A stretch of 64,000 nt of DNA, taken from assembly GCA_943371025.1 (NCBI GenBank), contig CALRTC020000021.1, forward strand, positions 1-64,000, given 5' to 3'. Source of the DNA: Niveispirillum sp943371025 (lineage in GTDB: Bacteria; Pseudomonadota; Alphaproteobacteria; Azospirillales; Azospirillaceae). The number at the start of each line of letters is the position of its first letter. Within the stretch, counting starts at the first letter, position 1. The translations under genes and the position numbers were made by a program. The notes under the pieces are model-generated. The model saw only the letters and a list, made by a program, of their open reading frames with translations. It had not been told where the DNA came from and did no database searches. Below, in pieces: positions 8,629 to 16,121 of the stretch.

Positions 8629-9276
8629 TTAAACCACACCTGAGTCCCGTCGCCACTGGTCCCGGTGGCGGGCGAACCAGCTCAGGCCCAGCAGGGTGAA
8701 GCCGCTGGCCACCTGATTGGCATCCATCAGTGCGATGGCGGTATCGGCGGGAACCAGATGGACGCGGATATCCTCCACCTCCGCCTCAATGCCATGGATG
8801 CCGCCCAGACCGGTGCTGTCGACCAGACCGGCGTAAAGTTCCACGATTTCCGCGCAGCCGCCGGGGCTGGGCAGCATGGTGTAGATCAGGCGGACATCGC
8901 GCGGGGTACAGTTGGCCTCCTCCATCGCCTCGCGTACGGCGACATCGGCGGGGTCCTCACCCGGCTTCACCATGCCGGCCACGAATTCCAGCATCCAGGG
9001 GTTGACCCCGGCGGCATAGGCGCCGACGCGGAACTGCTCGATCATGACCAGCAAATCGGCCTTGGGATCGTAAAGGACGATGGCAACGGCCGATCCGCGG
9101 TGGCAGACATCGCGCTCGATCTCCGGCGTCATGCCGCCGGAAAACCGCTCATGGCGCAGGCGCATAACGGAGAAATCCATGAATCCCTTGTGCTTGTATT
9201 GATTGTCCGTCAGGTCGACCCGCGACGGGCTCTGCTGACCGGGAAGGACGGGGTAGGCAGTGAGACGGGATTTCAT
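8629..9276 (-). CDS. Nudix hydrolase, ADP-ribose diphosphatase (NudF) type
   Basis: 215 residues. The Nudix box begins at G101 (GMVKPGED, then REAMEEAN), fitting GX5EX7REUXEEXGU except that the last glycine is replaced by asparagine. Downstream SPGGCAEIVELYAG and the N-terminal barrel strand resemble ADP-ribose pyrophosphatases of the NudF/TrgB group. It likely hydrolyses ADP-ribose or a related nucleoside diphosphate sugar. The N-terminal LTDNQYKHKGFMDF and FSGGMTPEIERDVC are also NudF-like. It is transcribed alone from the minus strand; the plus-strand gene at 9373 diverges from it. Confidence 0.88.
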   Translation of the reverse strand: MKSRLTAYPVLPGQQSPSRVDLTDNQYKHKGFMDFSVMRLRHERFSGGMTPEIERDVCHRGSAVAIVLYDPKADLLVMIEQFRVGAYAAGVNPWMLEFVAGMVKPGEDPADVAVREAMEEANCTPRDVRLIYTMLPSPGGCAEIVELYAGLVDSTGLGGIHGIEAEVEDIRVHLVPADTAIALMDANQVASGFTLLGLSWFARHRDQWRRDSGVV

Positions 9277-9372
9277 GGCGTATCCGATATGGCGCGAAGG
9301 GGCTTGCGTCCGCCCGTTCTCATGTCCAGCTTAGGCGCCGGACACATGAAACATGGGCAGACGGGGGCCACG

Positions 9373-10602
9373 ATGGCGCGCGTGACGCAGGATTTCAACT
9401 TCGCCGGCTCCACCGGGGCCACACTGGCCGGGCGGCTGGACCTGCCGGACGGGCGGCCCGTGGCCACGGCCATCTTCGCCCACTGCTTCACCTGCTCCAA
9501 GGATTACCACGCATCCGCCCGGATCAGCCGGGGGCTGGCCGAACGTGGCTGGGCCGTGCTGCGCTTTGACTTTACCGGGCTTGGCGGCAGCGGCGGCGCC
9601 TTTGACGAGACCAATTTCTCCACCAACGTCGCCGACCTTCTGTCCGCCGCCGCGGCGCTGACGCAGGAGATCGAGGCGCCGCGCCTGCTGGTGGGCCACA
9701 GCCTGGGCGGTACCGCGGTGATGCGCGCCGCGCTGGACCTGCCCAGCGTCGGGGCCGTCGTCACGCTCAATTCCCCCTCCGGCCCGCATACATTGCTGGG
9801 CAAGATCGCGGGGCGTGAGGTGGAGATGCAGCGGGATGGCCGCGTGCAGTTGAATGTCGGTGACCGGGAAATGCCGATTACGGCCGACTTCGTGGCCGAT
9901 GTGGCGCTGCATGACATGCAGACGGCCATCGCCAGTCTGGGCCGGCCGCTGCTGGTGCTGCATGATCCCAAGGACCCTGTCGTGCCCATCGCGGAGGCTG
10001 ACCGCATCCTGGCCGCGGCCAAACACCCCAAAAGCTTCGTGGCCCTGGACGGGGCCGGCCATCTGGTTGCCGACCAGCGCAACACGACCTTTGCCGCGGA
10101 CCTGATCTCCAACTGGGCCAAGCGGGCCCTGCGCCTGGACAGCCCGTCTGCGGCCAAGCCGGTGGGGGCGGCGCATGAGGGGCCCGTCACCGTGGCGGAG
10201 ACGGGGGAGAGCACCTTCCACAACATGGTCACGGCCGCCGGCATCCGCTTTACCGCCGACGAGCCGACGGATGTGGGGGGGACGGGGCTGGGTCCCAACC
10301 CCTATGAGCTGATGCAGGCGGCCCTGGGCGCCTGTACCTCCATGACCCTGCGCATGTACGCCAACCGCAAAGGTCTGCCCCTGACCCGCGTGTCCGTGGT
10401 GGTAACGCATGAGAAGCGGGATCCGCGTGAGGGAGAGGTGACAGAAAATGCCGGCGGCAAGGTGGACCAGTTCACCCGCGTCATCACGCTTGAAGGTGAC
10501 CTGGACGAGGCGCAGCGGCAACGTCTGCTGGAGATCGCGGGCAACTGCCCCGTCCATCGCACCTTGCGCAGCCGTTCGGCTGTCGACAGCCGTCTGGCCT
10601 GA
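9373..10602 (+). CDS. Fusion of an alpha/beta hydrolase and an OsmC/Ohr-type peroxiredoxin domain
   Basis: 409 residues. The N-terminal 255 residues are an alpha/beta hydrolase with nucleophile S110 in GHSLGG. The C-terminal 140 are OsmC-like, with the redox pair C321 (GACTSM) and C392 (GNCPVH). OsmC proteins reduce organic hydroperoxides through these cysteines; the hydrolase half presumably releases or processes an acylated peroxide or thioester, but no substrate is established. The two-domain arrangement is known in proteobacteria. I begin at the ATG at 9373; a frame further upstream is open but lacks protein-like composition. No strong Shine-Dalgarno is visible. Confidence 0.9.
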   Translation: MARVTQDFNFAGSTGATLAGRLDLPDGRPVATAIFAHCFTCSKDYHASARISRGLAERGWAVLRFDFTGLGGSGGAFDETNFSTNVADLLSAAAALTQEIEAPRLLVGHSLGGTAVMRAALDLPSVGAVVTLNSPSGPHTLLGKIAGREVEMQRDGRVQLNVGDREMPITADFVADVALHDMQTAIASLGRPLLVLHDPKDPVVPIAEADRILAAAKHPKSFVALDGAGHLVADQRNTTFAADLISNWAKRALRLDSPSAAKPVGAAHEGPVTVAETGESTFHNMVTAAGIRFTADEPTDVGGTGLGPNPYELMQAALGACTSMTLRMYANRKGLPLTRVSVVVTHEKRDPREGEVTENAGGKVDQFTRVITLEGDLDEAQRQRLLEIAGNCPVHRTLRSRSAVDSRLA

Positions 10603-10666
10603 ACCATGATACGGTGTCGCATCCGCACGCGACGATGCGACAGTTTATGTGACCGGAGGGATTGAA

Positions 10667-10906
10667 TTGCGCCGCGGCGACAATTGCTACAGCTGTCGAT
10701 TCTGGGTGGGGCACGGGGTACGCGAACGCGGGCCGAAGGGGGATTGCCGTCGCTATCCCCCTGTCGTCAGCGACCGCTTTCCCTTTGGCGCCATGCCGGT
10801 GACCAATTTCACCGACTGGTGCGGTGAATGGCAGCGCAACATGGGCGTGCGTGATGTCACCGACTCCGACGGGCCTGGCCAATCGACCCTTTACGACGAG
10901 ATTTAA
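10667..10906 (+). CDS. Four-cysteine miniprotein with TTG start
   Basis: 79 residues with C-x2-C (NCYSCRFW), a third Cys in GDCRRYPP and a fourth in DWCGEW, a spacing that suggests a single zinc or iron-sulfur knuckle. Short proteins with CxxCRFW...GxCRRxPP...WCGEF are widespread and uncharacterised in proteobacteria and phages (recollection). I place the start at TTG 10667 because GGAGGG lies exactly 6 nt upstream. A GTG at 10649 would put that Shine-Dalgarno inside the gene. It is followed by 145 nt without a gene. Confidence 0.7.
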   Translation: MRRGDNCYSCRFWVGHGVRERGPKGDCRRYPPVVSDRFPFGAMPVTNFTDWCGEWQRNMGVRDVTDSDGPGQSTLYDEI

Positions 10907-11051
10907 GCCGTGCCGGTCCTGGCGGCTGGCCTATGTCTATCGGTCTAGCTCCCTGGTCGGCATTGCCGAATCCAGTCGGATGATGCGTAGTGGAACGTCA
11001 TCGATATCAGGGGCATGATAGCCCCTTTCCACCTGTTCCGGCAGTCCGCGC

Positions 11052-11885
11052 GTGACTTTCAGTCGTTATCCCGAACTGGTCCGGTGGGGCGGCGCGCCCG
11101 GGCGTGCCGCGCTTCTTCTGTTGTCTGTCCTGGTGGTCGTCACCGGCGCTGCGGCTGCCCAAAGCGCCCCGAAGCTGCTTTTGCTGACCGAGCAGAATCC
11201 GCCCGCCAACTTCATCGATCCGACGACAGGACAACTGGTCGGTCTGGCGGCCGACAAGGTCCGGCTGTTGATGCAGGACGCGGACTTGGCCCATGAGATC
11301 AAGGTTCTGCCCTGGCCGGAGGCGATGGCGACGCTGGAACGGAATGCCAATGCCTGCGTCTTCCTGATCAACCAGACGGAGGAGAGGCAGCCCCGCTATC
11401 AATGGGTGGGGCCGTTGATGGAGGGGGGGTGGGCCCTGTTCGCGCCCCTGGGCTTTGAACGGCGGCTGACAGCGCCGGCGGATCTGGCGGGGCTTCGTAT
11501 TTCCGTCCAGGCCGGCGGCGCGTTGGAGGCGCATCTGCGGGAACTGACGCGCGGCGTGCCGGGCGTGGTGCTGGTCCGGGGGGATGTCGCCTCCGATATC
11601 GGGTCCATTTTCAATGGCAAGGCGGATTTGGTCGCTGGTGGCGCCTGGTCGGCCCCGTTTCTGGCCCGGCAGGCGGAATTGCCGGTGCGGATGGTGATGC
11701 GCCTGACCCGCTCCATCGGGTCGATGGCCTGTAACAAGCAGGTGCCGGCGGCCACCATGGACCGGATGCGGAAGGCGCTGGAAAGGCTGACGGCCGATGG
11801 TCGGGGAGAGACCATCGAAAGACGCTACAGCATGCCTGGCAGCTGGGGCAGTTGGGGCATGGAACGACGCGCCCCCATCCATTGA
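11052..11885 (+). CDS. Periplasmic solute-binding protein, family 3-like
   Basis: 277 residues with a signal peptide (ALLLLSVLVVVTGAAAAQS, cleavage near residue 38) followed by a bilobed amino-acid-type binding fold: PPANFIDPTTGQLVGLAADKV (strand/helix pair), the mid-protein DLAGLRISVQAG switch region and a final ERLTADGRGETIERRY helix. No permease or ATPase lies nearby, so it is an orphan and may serve as a sensor or serve a distant ABC system. A GTG start at 11052 is the only choice before the signal peptide; its Shine-Dalgarno is poor. Confidence 0.85.
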   Translation: MTFSRYPELVRWGGAPGRAALLLLSVLVVVTGAAAAQSAPKLLLLTEQNPPANFIDPTTGQLVGLAADKVRLLMQDADLAHEIKVLPWPEAMATLERNANACVFLINQTEERQPRYQWVGPLMEGGWALFAPLGFERRLTAPADLAGLRISVQAGGALEAHLRELTRGVPGVVLVRGDVASDIGSIFNGKADLVAGGAWSAPFLARQAELPVRMVMRLTRSIGSMACNKQVPAATMDRMRKALERLTADGRGETIERRYSMPGSWGSWGMERRAPIH

Positions 11886-11955
11886 GTTTTAACGGGAAGC
11901 CAGGAGACCGCGTGGCGCCATGCGCCGCGCACATGTGTTTCCATGTCTGATATGC

Positions 11956-11970
11956 GAACAAAAAAGGAAC
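11956..11970. promoter_or_regulatory. LexA operator (SOS box) 1
   Basis: GAACAAAAAAGGAAC is an exact GAAC-N7-GAAC match, the reverse complement of the alphaproteobacterial LexA consensus GTTC-N7-GTTC. It is 62 nt upstream of the small gene at 12033. Confidence 0.85.
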
Positions 11971-11982
11971 AAACGCCTTGAT

Positions 11983-11997
11983 GTTCTTTTTTTGTTC
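11983..11997. promoter_or_regulatory. LexA operator (SOS box) 2
   Basis: GTTCTTTTTTTGTTC is an exact GTTC-N7-GTTC match, 12 nt after box 1 and 35 nt before the ATG at 12033. The two boxes are mirror images and together make a 16-bp near-perfect AT-rich inverted repeat. Confidence 0.87.
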
Positions 11998-12032
11998 TGT
12001 CACCTTGGCTTCACGAAACAAGGGAGGCTGAC

Positions 12033-12131
12033 ATGACCCGCGCTGCTTACGTTCGCGACTTTCTGGCCATCACCGGCTTTTTCGGTACCATGTACGCATG
12101 GTTCATCGTTGGCGCCGCCCTGGGGGCCTGA
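12033..12131 (+). CDS. SOS-controlled 32-residue membrane peptide
   Basis: ATG at 12033 preceded by a strong AGGGAGG with 5-nt spacing; TGA at 12129-12131. The product starts MTRAAYVRDF and has one hydrophobic segment of about 20 residues (LAITGFFGTMYAWFIVGAAL), so it should be a single-pass inner-membrane peptide with a short basic N-terminus. It is the only gene downstream of two exact LexA boxes; the next gene (uracil-DNA glycosylase) is convergent. In architecture it resembles SidA of Caulobacter, a 29-residue SOS-induced inner-membrane division inhibitor, or TisB-type SOS toxins. I cannot show sequence homology to either, so function is inferred from size, topology and regulation. Confidence 0.8.
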   Translation: MTRAAYVRDFLAITGFFGTMYAWFIVGAALGA

Positions 12132-12170
12132 CGCCTGTTCAATGATCGCAAGGGGCGGTCCCGTACGGGG

Positions 12171-12836
12171 TCAGCCGTTGTGGTCGATATGATCCCGCAC
12201 CGCGGCGAAGACCGCGTGGAACATTTCGGTCGTCAATCGGCCAGTGTTCGTATTGTAGCGGGAGCAATGATAGCTATCGAACAGTGTCACGCCCGGCTTG
12301 ACATCATGCCGGGCACCATGGCCAAAGGCGAAATGGGCCGGCCGCTTGCCAAGCGCGGTAAGGGTGCTGGCATGTGACACCGTACCCAAGGCGACGATGG
12401 CCTTCAGATTCGGCATTGCCGCCAGTTCATCGGCCAGAAAATCCCGACAGGTGGCGATTTCGGCCGGTGTCGGTTTGTTTTCCGGCGGGACGCAGCGGGC
12501 GGCATTGGTCAGACGGCAATCGGCCAGTTCGACCCCGTCGTCCGGTCGGCGATCATACGTGCCGGTGGCAAAGCCGAACCGGATCAGCGTGTCGTACAGC
12601 AGATCGCCGGCGTAATCGCCCGTGAAGGGGCGGCCGGTCTGGTTGGCCCCGTGCAGCCCCGGTGCCAGACCCACAATCAGCAATCGCCCGGTCAAGGTAC
12701 CGAAAGCGGGGACCGGGGCGTTGTGATAGGTGGGGAAGGTGGCGCGGTTGCGCAGCCGAAACTCCACCAGACGGGGGCATAGATGACAATCTCGTCCCGG
12801 TGTTATCGGCTGCCGCTTTGCCTGCATCGTCGCCAT
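12171..12836 (-). CDS. Uracil-DNA glycosylase, family 5 (UDGb)
   Basis: About 221 residues. GLAPGLHGANQTGRPFTGDY is the family 5 motif I (family 5 lacks the catalytic Asp/Asn of families 1 and 2), and the C-terminal SYHCSRYNTNTGRLT is the matching motif II. Cysteines in CHLCPRL near the N-terminus, CRLTNAARCVPP and RDF fit the four-cysteine iron-sulfur cluster of family 4/5 enzymes. It removes uracil and other deaminated bases from DNA. The frame opens at 12902, but the ATG at 12836 follows AGGACAG and directly precedes the conserved region; 12827 is another option. It is convergent with the SOS peptide gene. Confidence 0.92.
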   Translation of the reverse strand: MATMQAKRQPITPGRDCHLCPRLVEFRLRNRATFPTYHNAPVPAFGTLTGRLLIVGLAPGLHGANQTGRPFTGDYAGDLLYDTLIRFGFATGTYDRRPDDGVELADCRLTNAARCVPPENKPTPAEIATCRDFLADELAAMPNLKAIVALGTVSHASTLTALGKRPAHFAFGHGARHDVKPGVTLFDSYHCSRYNTNTGRLTTEMFHAVFAAVRDHIDHNG

Positions 12837-12956
12837 CTGTCCTGTTCCCCTGGTTGCCGGCATGTCGCTGCCATGCCTATTGGCTGGCAAGGGCAGGGTC
12901 AAGTCCTGGCCCTGCCGGTGGGGATAGTTTGGACAGATCAGGGTGTTGGGGCTGGT

Positions 12957-14024
12957 TCACGCCGGGCGGGTGACGTGACCCATCTTGCGGCCGGGACGGG
13001 CATCGCCCTTGCCATAAAGATGCACGCGGGTACCCGGTTCGGCGACCAGCGCTTCCCACATATCCACGTCGTCCCCGATCAGATTGGTCATGACGCAGGG
13101 GCGCATGATCCCTGTCGGCCCCAGCGGCAGGCCGCAGACGGCCCGCACCAGTTGCTCGAACTGGCTGGTTTCGGCGAAGTCGATCGACCAGTGACCCGAA
13201 TTATGCGGACGGGGCGCCATTTCATTGACCAGGACGCGACCATCCCGGGTCACGAACATTTCCACGGCCAGCAGGCCGACGACCTTCAGTTCGGCCGTCA
13301 GCGTCTCGGCGATGCGCACGGCCTCCGCCGCGATGGCGGGGTCGATGCGGGCGGGCACGATCGTCTGGTCCAGGATGCCGTTCTTGTGCCGGTTCTCCAC
13401 CGGCGGGAAGGACACCATGGTGCCCGACGCCTGTCGCGCGGTGATGACGGAGATTTCCATGCTGAAATCGACGAACCCTTCCAGCACGGCCTCGTCGGTG
13501 CCGATAATGTCCAGGGCTTTGCTCAGGTCATCGCCGGCATTGATGCGCAGCTGACCCTTGCCGTCATAACCCATGCGGGTGGATTTCAGGATGGCGGGCG
13601 TGCCCAGCTCGGCAACGGCCGCTTCCAGCTGGGCGGTGTTTTTCACGCCGCGAAAGGGTGCGGTGCCAATCCCCAGCTTGTTGGCGAAATTCTTCTCCGC
13701 CAACCGGTCTTGCGCCACGGCCAGGACATTGGCGCCTGGATGCACGTCGACATGGCGGGCCAGGAATTCCACGGCATAGGTGGGCACATTCTCCCATTCC
13801 AGCGTGATGATATCGACATCGTCGGCGAACCGCGCCAGTGCACGCAGATCATGCCAGCCGGCCTGGGTGTGGTGGGCGACAACCTGCCCGCAGGAACTGT
13901 CCATGCTTTCCGGTGCGAAGACATGCACCTTGTAGCCCAGCCGGGCCGCGGCCAGCGCGGTCATGCGTCCCAGCTGGCCGGCGCCCAGTATGCCGATGAT
14001 GGAACCCGGGGGGATCACGGTCAT
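12957..14024 (-). CDS. purK: 5-(carboxyamino)imidazole ribonucleotide synthase
   Basis: 355 residues, ATP-grasp fold. It carboxylates AIR to N5-CAIR using ATP and bicarbonate in purine synthesis. The N-terminal IGILGAGQLGRM, LKSTRMGYDGKGQ (ATP-binding loop), and the C-terminal VNEMAPRPHNSGHWSID are standard PurK marks. ATG at 14024 has AAGGA 9 nt upstream. It follows purE on the same strand with a 29-nt gap, so purE-purK form an operon, the usual order. N5-CAIR made here is the substrate of PurE. Confidence 0.96.
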   Translation of the reverse strand: MTVIPPGSIIGILGAGQLGRMTALAAARLGYKVHVFAPESMDSSCGQVVAHHTQAGWHDLRALARFADDVDIITLEWENVPTYAVEFLARHVDVHPGANVLAVAQDRLAEKNFANKLGIGTAPFRGVKNTAQLEAAVAELGTPAILKSTRMGYDGKGQLRINAGDDLSKALDIIGTDEAVLEGFVDFSMEISVITARQASGTMVSFPPVENRHKNGILDQTIVPARIDPAIAAEAVRIAETLTAELKVVGLLAVEMFVTRDGRVLVNEMAPRPHNSGHWSIDFAETSQFEQLVRAVCGLPLGPTGIMRPCVMTNLIGDDVDMWEALVAEPGTRVHLYGKGDARPGRKMGHVTRPA

Positions 14025-14053
14025 GGTTGCAGTTCCTTCAGGCTTCGTCACAT

Positions 14054-14578
14054 TCAGGCCGGATCGTCCACGGGGACGAGGGCGACCGATTCCGTCTGGC
14101 GGGTGCGCCACGCCACCAGGGCTGTATCCAGGCGGCTGTCCGACAGGGCCAGGATGGAAGCGGCCAGCAGCCCAGCATTGATGGCGCCGGCCTTGCCGAT
14201 GGCCAGGGTACCGACGGGGACGCCGCCGGGCATCTGCACGATGGACAGAAGACTGTCCTGCCCCTTCAGGGCATGGCTTTCCACGGGCACGCCCAATACC
14301 GGCAGGCTGGTCATCGACGCGGCCATGCCCGGCAGATGGGCGGCACCGCCGGCACCGGCGATGATCACCTTGATGCCCCGCTCCTTGGCGCTGCTGGCAT
14401 AGTCGTAGAGCCGCTGCGGCGTGCGGTGGGCGGAAACGATGCGCGTTTCGAACGCCACACCCAGCTCGGTCAGGACATTGGCCGCATGCTTCATGGTGGT
14501 CCAGTCGGACTGGCTGCCCATGATGATGCCGACGGGCACGGGTGCCCCGTGGCTGTCGCGGGCGGTAGGATTGGTCAC
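14054..14578 (-). CDS. purE: N5-carboxyaminoimidazole ribonucleotide mutase
   Basis: About 174 residues. It converts N5-CAIR to CAIR. VGIIMGSQSDW, SAHRTPQRLYDYA and GAGGAAHLPGM are the active-site motifs of class I PurE, the SAHR histidine being the catalytic acid/base. The frame opens at 14668, but the usual length and a GGGGAG 9 nt upstream support the GTG at 14578; an ATG at 14617 has no Shine-Dalgarno. A terminator at 14737-14767 separates it from phaR, so purE starts its own transcript. Confidence 0.95.
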   Translation of the reverse strand: MTNPTARDSHGAPVPVGIIMGSQSDWTTMKHAANVLTELGVAFETRIVSAHRTPQRLYDYASSAKERGIKVIIAGAGGAAHLPGMAASMTSLPVLGVPVESHALKGQDSLLSIVQMPGGVPVGTLAIGKAGAINAGLLAASILALSDSRLDTALVAWRTRQTESVALVPVDDPA

Positions 14579-14736
14579 GGCTGCCGGCTCCCCTGTCGAT
14601 CTCACGCGGATGACCATGGAAAGCGCCGGATTATAGGCACCATACCCCCCGGCGCAACAGACGGGCACGCAGGGCCGCCCGGCGGATTTTCATGTGCGCA
14701 TTGCCCGGCCGGGCAAGCCTTTGCCCCCGAATGCGA

Positions 14737-14767
14737 AAACCCGCGCCGACAGGATCGGCGCGGGTTT
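14737..14767 (-). terminator. Rho-independent terminator of phaR
   Basis: A 13-bp perfect stem, AAACCCGCGCCGA / TCGGCGCGGGTTT, with a 5-nt loop (CAGGA) sits 32 nt after the phaR stop on the minus strand and runs into TTTTCG. Confidence 0.88.
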
Positions 14768-14798
14768 CATCACTGTCGGTTGCTGGCGTGCCGGACGT

Positions 14799-15407
14799 TC
14801 AGTCCTTGCGCTTGGTCAGGTTTTCCATCTGGCTCTGCAATTCGTCCAGACGCTTTTGCAGTTCGGAGAACTTGTCCTCCGCCTTGGGCTTGGCCTCGGT
14901 GGCCGGCACAGCGTCCGTCACGGCGGCGCCGGCGACCCCCTCATTGTTGAAGGGGCTGAACATGCGCATGGCGCGTTCGAACAGGGCGATGTTCTGCTTG
15001 CTCATCTCCTCGAACCCGCCGAAGGGGAATATCCCCCCGAACGTGTTCTGGAAATATTCCCGCATCTTGTCCTGGTTTCCCGTGAAGGACTTCATGGAAT
15101 GTTCCAGGTAGCGGGGAACCAGCCACTGCATGTTGTCGCCGTAAAAGCTGATCAACTGGCGCAGGAAGGGGATGGGCAGCAGGTTCTGACCCTTCGACTC
15201 CTCCTCCACGATGATCTGCGTCAGGACGGAACGGGTGATGTCGTCACCCGTCTTGGCGTCATACACGACGAAATCCGTCCCGTCCTTGACCATCTGGCAC
15301 AGATGGTCAAGCGTGACATAGCTGCTGGTGGCGGTATTGTAGAGACGCCGGTTCGCGTATTTCTTAATGGTCACCGGCGCGGGCTTGGTGTCTTCTTTTT
15401 CAGCCAT
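14799..15407 (-). CDS. phaR: Polyhydroxyalkanoate synthesis repressor PhaR
   Basis: 202 residues. The conserved N-terminal PHA_gran_rgn/DNA-binding part reads VTIKKYANRRLYNTATSSYV, followed by DLHCQMVKDG-like and FLRQLISFYGDNMQW motifs that define PhaR. The C-terminal 40 residues are a coiled coil (FSELQKRLDELQSQMENLTKR). PhaR represses phasin and itself and is released when it binds PHA granules. It is divergent from the PHA synthase genes that start at 15618; the 210 nt between them must hold both promoters and probably the PhaR operator, although I could not fix a specific site. Confidence 0.96.
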   Translation of the reverse strand: MAEKEDTKPAPVTIKKYANRRLYNTATSSYVTLDHLCQMVKDGTDFVVYDAKTGDDITRSVLTQIIVEEESKGQNLLPIPFLRQLISFYGDNMQWLVPRYLEHSMKSFTGNQDKMREYFQNTFGGIFPFGGFEEMSKQNIALFERAMRMFSPFNNEGVAGAAVTDAVPATEAKPKAEDKFSELQKRLDELQSQMENLTKRKD

Positions 15408-15617
15408 TTGGCGTCGTTTCCCCCGTGTCGATGTGATCGTCGATGCTGCGGATCGTTATATCAACAAGTACGTCATTACGCGGTCGCAGCGCAAGCCTTC
15501 CGCAATGGCGAATGTTGGCGATGTAACTATTGTTTGGCGCCCGGGCGGGTTCAATTATGCTGTGGGACGATACCGGGGGTCGCCCCGGCCCCCTTTGAGC
15601 GCAAGGTGGAGACGCGG

Positions 15618-16121
15618 GTGAGCGAACGCGATGAACCGCCAGCGATGGATGAGCTGGCGCGCCGCTATATGGACCTCTGGCAGGATCAGTGGGCAGCTCT
15701 TTGCGCTGACCCGACGGTGGCCGACAGTCTGGCCCGGACCATGACCGCCTTCGGACAGACGGCCCTGAGCATCAACGGCGTATGGGAACAGACCCTGGGA
15801 TCGGCCGCTGCCGCGAACCCGTGGCTGGACATGATGAAGACGCTGTGGCCTGCACCCGGCGCGAAGGGGACGGAAAGCCATGACGAACAGAAGACCGGAG
15901 CCGCCGGGCCCACCGCCGCTGCGGCAGGGGCCACGCCCGCTGGGACTGCATCTGGGCACGGGGATGGCGATATTGCTCAGCTCTCCGGCCGGATTGCCGC
16001 TCTTGAACGCGAACTGGCCGCATTGGCACCCGACGGTGCGGGAACGGGCGGCGACGTTGCGGCAAAGCCTGCTCCAGCATCTGGGCGGCGCAAATCCACC
16101 CGACGGCCCCCTGCCGGCTGA
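15618..16121 (+). CDS. Small PHA-synthase-associated protein (PhaE/PhaM-like), overlapping phaC
   Basis: 167 residues. The N-terminal half is helical and aromatic (RRYMDLWQDQWAALCADP, then NPWLDMMKTLWP). The C-terminal third is Ala-rich with a heptad coiled coil (QLSGRIAALERELAALAP) and a basic tail (RRKSTRRPP), the layout of PhaE/PhaM-type synthase partners. GTG at 15618 has GGTGGAG 6 nt upstream. Its last 81 codons lie in another frame over the start of phaC (15880-16121, 242 nt). Both frames look protein-like: the coiled coil here and the PRPLGLHL segment in phaC. It is probably needed for synthase assembly or granule attachment; assignment is by architecture, not firm homology. Confidence 0.72.
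   Translation: MSERDEPPAMDELARRYMDLWQDQWAALCADPTVADSLARTMTAFGQTALSINGVWEQTLGSAAAANPWLDMMKTLWPAPGAKGTESHDEQKTGAAGPTAAAAGATPAGTASGHGDGDIAQLSGRIAALERELAALAPDGAGTGGDVAAKPAPASGRRKSTRRPPAG

Noticed and set aside
11956..11997. AT-rich inverted repeat as a rho-independent terminator of the solute-binding gene
   Set aside because: The stem is almost all A:T and followed by GTCACC, not U residues; both arms instead match LexA boxes exactly.
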